From Pseudomonas brenneri (GTDB lineage: Bacteria > Pseudomonadota > Gammaproteobacteria > Pseudomonadales > Pseudomonadaceae), in NCBI RefSeq assembly GCF_007858285.1, contig NZ_VFIL01000002.1, forward strand, positions 310,001 through 374,000: a stretch of DNA of 64,000 nt, given 5' to 3'. Below are positions 59,078 to 64,000 of the stretch, piece by piece. Positions within the stretch are counted from its first letter, which is position 1. Each line of letters begins with the position of its first letter. The notes below the pieces were generated by a model. That model was not told where the DNA came from. It worked only from the letters and a program-made list of their open reading frames with translations, and did not search any database. Both the position numbers and the translations under genes were made by a program.

Positions 59078-59839
59078 ATGAAGCATGCAGTGTTATGGAT
59101 CGGGTTGTGCCTGATGTCGCTGACGGCCCACGCCGGGCCGTTGATCAATGTCGGGGTGGTGTACGACTACCTGGAAGGTGATCGCAGTTCTTACCTCAAG
59201 CGCGTGTTCAATGGCGGCACCAGCACCGCGTTCATCAAGGTCAATGTGCTGGAGATCCTCTACAACGCAGACGGCACCACCCGGGAAGTGCCTGTCGCCT
59301 CGATGACCGATGGCAAGGGCAACACCACCAGCCGCGACGGGCTGATGGCCAGTCCCGCACGGATGATCGTGCCGGCGAACGGACGTCAGGGCACCCGACT
59401 GTTGTACATGGGCGCGCGGGACACAGAGCGTTATTTCCGCCTGCGCTTCATCCCGGTGGTGCCGGAGAAAGACGACAACTTTGGTATCAGCGACGAAGAG
59501 CGGGCCGAATACAAAGACCATCTGGCTGCCGGGATCAACGTGATGGCCGGCTACGGCACGGTGTTTTTCGTGCGCCCCAAGCACACCCGTTTCGATACCC
59601 AAATCAATGAAACGAGCAGCGAGTACCAACTGCGTAACGCCGGCAACAGTGTGGTGGTGCTCGACGAGTTTTACGACTGTTCGGCGACCAGTGCGGCTGA
59701 CTGCGTGCCCACCACCAAGCACCACATCCTTCCGGGGCGTCAGTTGACGTTCGAGAAGAAGCCGGACCGGCGTTACAGCTTCGTGCTGGTCGAAGGGCAG
59801 GTCAAAAAGCCGATGAAGGTCGGGAACAATAACGGGTGA
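59078..59839 (+). CDS. CS1-type periplasmic pilus chaperone
   Basis: A 253-residue secreted protein: signal peptide to about residue 20 (MSLTAHAG), then two Ig-like domains of the alpha-class chaperone type (CooB/CfaA), with PARMIVPANGRQGTRLLYMG as the subunit-binding strand and a cysteine pair (DCSATSAADC) near the C-terminal domain. GAGGTGA lies upstream of the ATG. It is placed after the first tip adhesin, unlike CS1 operons where the chaperone comes first. It should serve all four pilus subunits here. Confidence 0.87.
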   Translation: MKHAVLWIGLCLMSLTAHAGPLINVGVVYDYLEGDRSSYLKRVFNGGTSTAFIKVNVLEILYNADGTTREVPVASMTDGKGNTTSRDGLMASPARMIVPANGRQGTRLLYMGARDTERYFRLRFIPVVPEKDDNFGISDEERAEYKDHLAAGINVMAGYGTVFFVRPKHTRFDTQINETSSEYQLRNAGNSVVVLDEFYDCSATSAADCVPTTKHHILPGRQLTFEKKPDRRYSFVLVEGQVKKPMKVGNNNG

Positions 59840-59841
59840 TC

Positions 59842-60330
59842 ATGATGTTCAAGCAACTGACAAGACTCGGTGTGCTGGCGGCCTTGATGCTGTCGGGCAC
59901 CCAGGCTGGAGCGATCCAGGAGCGCCATTCCTTTGATGTGTCGGTGACCATTCCGGTCCATGAGGCCTATGTGCTGCCGTCCGAGCCAGACTGGATGGGC
60001 CAGGACCAGCTGTTGGCCTGGAACCTGGTGACGTCCCAGCTCAGCCATTTGCGCAAGAACTTCGATGTGAAGAACCTCCATGGCGGTGTCGCTGCCCGGT
60101 TGGGGGATACGCCGTACCTGTCCAACAACGGGCAGGGGCGCATCGATTTGCAGGTGCTGTTCAACCGTATCCCCTTGACCCTGGACGCGACGGAGGTGGT
60201 CAACGCCGAGGTGGCGCGCGTCGGCACCCGGGCCGAGCTGGACATCTCGGCGATCGAGCCCCCGGGTGGTTATAACGGCGGCGAGTATTACGGCACGGTG
60301 CACCTCGTGTTTGATTTTTTGGCACCGTGA
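59842..60330 (+). CDS. CS1-type fimbrial subunit B (paralogue of subunit A)
   Basis: A 162-residue secreted pilin: signal peptide LGVLAALMLSGTQAGA, then HSFDVSVTIPVHEAYVLPS, LLAWNLVTSQLSHL and a C-terminal strand VHLVFDFLAP, matching the layout of subunit A (VALVFDAVLP) with low identity. It starts just after the chaperone stop. Whether it is a second shaft subunit, a linker or an alternative pilin is unknown. Start could be 59842 or 59845. Confidence 0.83.
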   Translation: MMFKQLTRLGVLAALMLSGTQAGAIQERHSFDVSVTIPVHEAYVLPSEPDWMGQDQLLAWNLVTSQLSHLRKNFDVKNLHGGVAARLGDTPYLSNNGQGRIDLQVLFNRIPLTLDATEVVNAEVARVGTRAELDISAIEPPGGYNGGEYYGTVHLVFDFLAP

Positions 60331-60397
60331 GCAGGGCCCTCTTGCGTGTCAGGCCCAGGGATTGGGCAAAGGCCTGCTGTTCGCTCAAACCTCGGCG

Positions 60398-60490
60398 GCC
60401 AACGAAAACGACGTGCTGATGATCGGTGACCTGCGCTACACGCCGGACACCTTGGCTGAAAACACTTGCGGCACTCAGACCGCAGGTTAA
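60398..60490 (+). pseudogene. Remnant of the usher 3' end
   Basis: Thirty codons and a stop (ANENDVLMIGDLRYTPD..) repeat the last codons of the usher at 57664-57756 with few changes, then lead into tip adhesin 2 exactly as the usher leads into tip adhesin 1. The fragment has no start of its own and marks the left breakpoint of a duplication. Confidence 0.9.
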
Positions 60491-60495
60491 GTGCA

Positions 60496-61746
60496 ATGAC
60501 GAGACCTTTCACAATGAAACGCATCAATACATTGATCATACAGATGGGGGCGATGGGCGCGGCGCTGTTGTTCAGTTCGTCGGCACAGGCCACTCAGGAG
60601 ATCACGGCGCGGTTCCGGCCGGATGCCAGTAACCCGATGTTGAACAGATTCGAGAACACCACGCCGATCAGTACGATCTGTGCGGCGCACATCCCGGCCA
60701 GGTGCAAGGCATTGAATATTTTCAGCCTCCGGGACACTAACTTCAGATTGGCTGCCAATGCGCGGATCATGGCCAATCACGAGGATGAGCGACAGGGCTT
60801 CATGGTCAAGGTGCCGTCCGATTGGCGCGACCTGCAGGTGACCCATACCGTCACTGGCGAAACCGAGACGGTGCAACTGCGGATCGCCGGGATTGGCTCG
60901 TTATGGACTGTGCCCAGGCCACCGGGCGTGTCTGCCTGGGCGCAGCCCGGTTTTTCTTGGCAGGGACGATGGACGAATGCTCCAGCCCCATGCCAAAGCA
61001 CCGGGCATCTGGCGGCAGGTGTCAACTTCGCTTCGTTTTTTTGGCTGACCCCTGAAAATGCTGGGCCTTGCAGTCGTCAACCATCGCAAGACCTGGCCTC
61101 CATGACCTTTAATACCATGGAGTACGCCTACGAACTCAGGACCCCCAATCCATTGGGAATGTCCAGCGGCCAGTACGTTGGCGGCATCACCTACAGCATA
61201 GGGCCAGGTGCTGATTATGATTTTGGCGACGTCATAGTCCCCTCGAAAAACGCCATTACCTTCAACTTTACCCTGAGCGTGGAGCACGCGCTCAAGGTCG
61301 ATATTACGCCCGGCGGCAATCGTATCGAGTTACTCCCCGAAGGCGGCTGGCAAGCCTGGCTTGATCGGGGGCGTACGCCGACCCGGCTGTACCGCGACCA
61401 GACCTTTCGTATCGCCGCCAGTTCACGGTTCAAGATGCAGTTGGAATGCTCGATTGTCATGGGCAACACCTGTGGCTTGCGCAACGGCAACGGTGATGAG
61501 GTGCCGGTGCAGGTTGCCGTGACGCTGCCAGGTGGCATCGACGGGCAAGGCGACCAGGCGGTGCGCAAACGCCCCCTGCGGCTGGATGGCACGGGCACCG
61601 AGCTGTTCCAGCCGCTGTTTTACGTGAATGACCGCCCCGGCATCCTGCACTTTGAAGTGCTCAGTGATGACATGCGCGAGATGCTCAGCCGGCCAGGCAG
61701 TACCTATTCGGGCGTGGTGACCGCGGTCTGGGACTCTGAGGTCTAA
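60496..61746 (+). CDS. CfaE/CblD-type pilus tip adhesin 2
   Basis: A 416-residue paralogue of tip adhesin 1. The signal peptide region is nearly the same plus a three-residue insertion, the N-terminal adhesin domain differs strongly (for example QPSQDLASMTFNTMEY where adhesin 1 has TPSVTIPYFRWSGIDY), and the C-terminal pilin domain from base 61273 differs from that of adhesin 1 at about 21 of 474 bases by eye. Both should fit the same usher and chaperone, giving pili with alternative binding heads. The start at 60496 mirrors adhesin 1. Confidence 0.9.
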   Translation: MTRPFTMKRINTLIIQMGAMGAALLFSSSAQATQEITARFRPDASNPMLNRFENTTPISTICAAHIPARCKALNIFSLRDTNFRLAANARIMANHEDERQGFMVKVPSDWRDLQVTHTVTGETETVQLRIAGIGSLWTVPRPPGVSAWAQPGFSWQGRWTNAPAPCQSTGHLAAGVNFASFFWLTPENAGPCSRQPSQDLASMTFNTMEYAYELRTPNPLGMSSGQYVGGITYSIGPGADYDFGDVIVPSKNAITFNFTLSVEHALKVDITPGGNRIELLPEGGWQAWLDRGRTPTRLYRDQTFRIAASSRFKMQLECSIVMGNTCGLRNGNGDEVPVQVAVTLPGGIDGQGDQAVRKRPLRLDGTGTELFQPLFYVNDRPGILHFEVLSDDMREMLSRPGSTYSGVVTAVWDSEV

Positions 61747-61774
61747 ACATGAAGCCTGCAGTTTTTGCTTTTTT

Positions 61775-61872
61775 GTAGGAGCGAGCTTGCTCGCGAAAAA
61801 CGTCAACGATTAGGCGTGCTTCCTGAATGTACACGCTGTCCTTGAGTGTTTCGCGAGCAAGCTCGCTCCTAC
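61775..61872. repeat. REPIN after tip adhesin 2
   Basis: GTAGGAGCGAGCTTGCTCGC at 61775 and its complement ending at 61872 enclose a spacer with CGTCAACGATTAGGCG. It separates the converging pilus operon and effector gene. Confidence 0.93.
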
Positions 61873-61941
61873 AGGAGGTCTCGTCCGCTTAACTGATCGG
61901 CATTGGCTCTTTTGAGTGTTACATATGCCTCCGGGCGGGTG

Positions 61942-64000
61942 TTACAGGCCTGCGTTTTTCAGTGCCTGGCGTGTCAATTGCCGGCCCAGCTCATTGTAAT
62001 CATGCTGAATATCGTCGTAGAGCTTACGCACGGTAGCGTCCGATAACGGCTGTTCGGTGAGCACCACGATGTGCGGGATAACCAGCTCATTGGCCAGTGT
62101 GATGAGTTGTTCGCGCAGTTCAGCTTTACGCTCAGGTGTCACTTGCGGGCTAGCCCATTCCTTTTGAGCGTCCAGCAAGTCCTCCAGTTGACTGCCGGCG
62201 TTGTTGCGTTTCTCACGTTGGGTGTTGAACTCTTCCAGGTGCGCGTCTTGCAGGTAGTCGCTCCAGAACGGTTGTTCAAGCAGGCCGTTCACCAGGCCAT
62301 CGCCTTGCTCTTGCTCGGTGATACTGGCCGCCGCTTGGTCGAGATGCGCTTGCGTCACATTGGCTGTGTTGCGGTAGACCATGTGCTCGGATAGCCACGG
62401 CAGGTCGAGGCGCGTCTTGAGTCCGGTCTGGTAGGCGAGGTACACCTGCACGTCGTCGACGGTGTTTTCACCGAGGCCGAATGTCTGCCCCAGCCCACCC
62501 TCACTCTCTGGGGCTACACGATGCTGGATTTCTTGGTGGGCGAGTTGGTTGACCCGTTCCAGGCGCCAGGATTGCCTGGCTAGCGTTACCAGTTTCTTTT
62601 CGCGGGTCGATAGGCCTTGCGGGGAGTCATCTTTGCGGATGTTTTCCAGCAGGGTTTCGACGCCCATGCGGTTGAAAATATGAGCGCCGGCGTCTGCACA
62701 GTTGGCGGGGGCACCGGCCAGACTGAACATCCGGTCGCGAAATTGTGGGTTTTCATCTACAGCAAACAGTAGTTGCCAGACGCGAACAGAGAGGTTACCC
62801 CGGCCTCGTTGAAACAACAGCTCATCGATATCCGTCTGGAACGCCTCAGGCGGTTGCAACAGTTTGAGGACATCGAAGAAACCCTGGGAGCCGTGCTCCT
62901 TTTCGACATCATCCCAAACCGTTGCAAAGAAGAGGTTATCGGCTTCTGTCGGGCCAAGCAGCCAGTATTCTCTGTCGGCGCTGCCCCCTCGTGGTGCGGT
63001 GCGGTAAGGGTCGATACCGAAGGCACGGCGATAGCTGACAAACAGGTCTTCATCCAGGCGCCCAAGCTTTGTGCGATCCACCCAACTGTTGGCCACTATT
63101 TGAGCGCCTATAGAGCCCTGGGCGAACGCGGGAACGGTCTTGACCTGGGTGTTGCTCAGGTCCAGCGTCGGGATGGAGCGTCTTGGGCTGTCCAGTCCGA
63201 CCGGCCATTGGGTAATGTTGGTTCTGCGCAGTACCAGTAGCCGCAGATCCAGCATCTGGTTGATGTTCGGCGGGACTTCCAGGAGGCGGTTACCTTCCAG
63301 GTTCAATGAGCGCAGATATGAGCATTGTTCAAGGGTCTGATAGTCGGAGGGTAACCATACGATTGAGTTTTCGCTCAGGTTCAGAGCGGTCAGGCTTTTC
63401 ATGTTCTGCAGTCGTGACGGTACCTCCCCCAGGCCATTGTCTGACAGGTCCAGGGCGCGCAGGTTGGGGAAATTGTCGAGAAAGCCCGTATCCCCATCAC
63501 TTAACCGCGTACCGCCCAGGTTCAGTCGTGTGACATGGCTGAAGTTTGCCCTCAGCGGCGCCAGGCGACGTATGTAGCGACCCAGGACCAGCTCGCTCAA
63601 GTCCAGCAACGTACCGCGTGGTCTGGGCTCAGGGGGGAGCATGCGCTGGTAGGCGCCTTCTGCCCAGCAGGTTTTCAGTTCATCGATGATCAGGTCTCGC
63701 ATGAGTTTTTCATTCAGCGTTATCGTGGCGCTTGCCCTGATGAGTGCTGGTTTTTCTCTGCGAAATATGTCCATGTCTTCGTCCAGCGTCGCTCGGTCGG
63801 TTATCAGCGTTTTCAGCAACTGTTCCCCCTCCGGCGTGCTCAGGTAGGGCATCACTTTCTGTATCTGTTCCTCGCTCAAACGGGGGCACAGTTGGGTCAG
63901 TGTTTCTTTGAGCGTGGGTGGCTGCCTCGGTGGATTTCTCCGAAGTAAGCGGCGGAAGGCCCCGAGCATGGGTTTTTGCAGTAAGCGTTGTGTCGTGCGG
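61942..64000 (-). CDS. LRR-NEL type E3 ubiquitin ligase effector, cut by right edge
   Basis: At least 675 codons of a large protein are present; no stop codon precedes the ATG at 63969, so the coding frame runs to the window edge and the true N-terminus may lie outside. Leucine-rich repeats (LRALDLSDNGLGEVP, LTALNLSENSIVWLP, LRSLNLEGNRLLEVP) are followed by a NEL domain with the candidate catalytic Cys in PANCADAGAHIF (Cys-424 counted from 63969). This is the plan of IpaH/SspH ubiquitin ligases. Related Pseudomonas proteins are often much longer with an N-terminal DUF6543 region. No secretion signal is visible. Confidence 0.82.
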   Translation of the reverse strand, partial: RTTQRLLQKPMLGAFRRLLRRNPPRQPPTLKETLTQLCPRLSEEQIQKVMPYLSTPEGEQLLKTLITDRATLDEDMDIFRREKPALIRASATITLNEKLMRDLIIDELKTCWAEGAYQRMLPPEPRPRGTLLDLSELVLGRYIRRLAPLRANFSHVTRLNLGGTRLSDGDTGFLDNFPNLRALDLSDNGLGEVPSRLQNMKSLTALNLSENSIVWLPSDYQTLEQCSYLRSLNLEGNRLLEVPPNINQMLDLRLLVLRRTNITQWPVGLDSPRRSIPTLDLSNTQVKTVPAFAQGSIGAQIVANSWVDRTKLGRLDEDLFVSYRRAFGIDPYRTAPRGGSADREYWLLGPTEADNLFFATVWDDVEKEHGSQGFFDVLKLLQPPEAFQTDIDELLFQRGRGNLSVRVWQLLFAVDENPQFRDRMFSLAGAPANCADAGAHIFNRMGVETLLENIRKDDSPQGLSTREKKLVTLARQSWRLERVNQLAHQEIQHRVAPESEGGLGQTFGLGENTVDDVQVYLAYQTGLKTRLDLPWLSEHMVYRNTANVTQAHLDQAAASITEQEQGDGLVNGLLEQPFWSDYLQDAHLEEFNTQREKRNNAGSQLEDLLDAQKEWASPQVTPERKAELREQLITLANELVIPHIVVLTEQPLSDATVRKLYDDIQHDYNELGRQLTRQALKNAGL

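Noticed and set aside
60266..60490. A 74-codon gene after subunit B
   Set aside because: Its last 30 codons are the duplicated usher 3' end and the first part overlaps subunit B in another frame, so it is treated as a remnant.

Overview
The window looks like chromosome of a Pseudomonas fluorescens-group bacterium. The evidence is high GC, a housekeeping gene order typical of Pseudomonas (hupN-rlmF-valS-holC-pepA//lptF-lptG and lepA-lepB-rnc-era-recO-pdxJ), the second Lon protease AsrA next to an Icp-type inhibitor, a membrane PQQ glucose dehydrogenase with an OprB porin, and at least 14 REP/REPIN hairpin elements of the GTAGGAGCGAGCTTGCTCGCG type. No tRNA, rRNA, CRISPR array, insertion sequence or prophage was recognised.

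Layout. (1) 1-6537, minus strand: a chaperone-usher fimbrial operon with four DUF1120-type subunits (one frameshifted in a poly-C tract), a PapD-like chaperone, a FimD/PapC-like usher and a minor subunit or adhesin cut by the left edge. Divergent to it are a receiver-Hpt protein and a LuxR-type response regulator (6951-8598) that probably control it. (2) 8693-31165: mostly core genes for nucleoid proteins, rRNA/tRNA modification, LPS export, translation, signal peptidase, RNase III, DNA repair and vitamin B6. (3) 31201-34855: YhhN-like protein, Icp and AsrA; asrA has a near-perfect sigma-32 promoter and a palindrome covering its ribosome binding site. (4) 34964-42788: an accessory catabolic island with a tandem-winged-helix GntR regulator, a polysaccharide-deacetylase/cyclic-imidase-like hydrolase, an MFS transporter, two SDRs, a small MCGLCG protein, a CobW-type GTPase and a solute-binding-protein fold without a signal peptide. 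(5) 42914-51595: an EAL/degenerate-GGDEF protein, gcd, oprB and a ZnuD-like TonB receptor with a Zur box. (6) 51891-54123: two small genes and a YqjI/YqjH-like PadR regulator plus siderophore-interacting reductase. (7) 54618-61746: a CS1/CFA-I-type (alternate chaperone-usher) pilus operon with two major-subunit paralogues and two tip adhesins that share an almost identical pilin domain but have diverged N-terminal domains; a leftover usher 3' end marks the duplication. (8) 61942-64000: the C-terminal part of a leucine-rich-repeat NEL-type E3 ubiquitin ligase effector running off the right edge.

Functional reading. Two unrelated chaperone-usher pili, an orphan phosphorelay pair, a c-di-GMP phosphodiesterase and a host-directed ubiquitin ligase suggest a surface-attached, eukaryote-associated lifestyle. 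The strongest leads for new biology are the two-headed tip-adhesin arrangement of the CS1-like pilus, the possible poly-C phase variation of a DUF1120 subunit, and the cyclic-imide-like catabolic island with its signal-less binding protein. Gene names rest on reading protein motifs and remembered synteny; no database search was possible.
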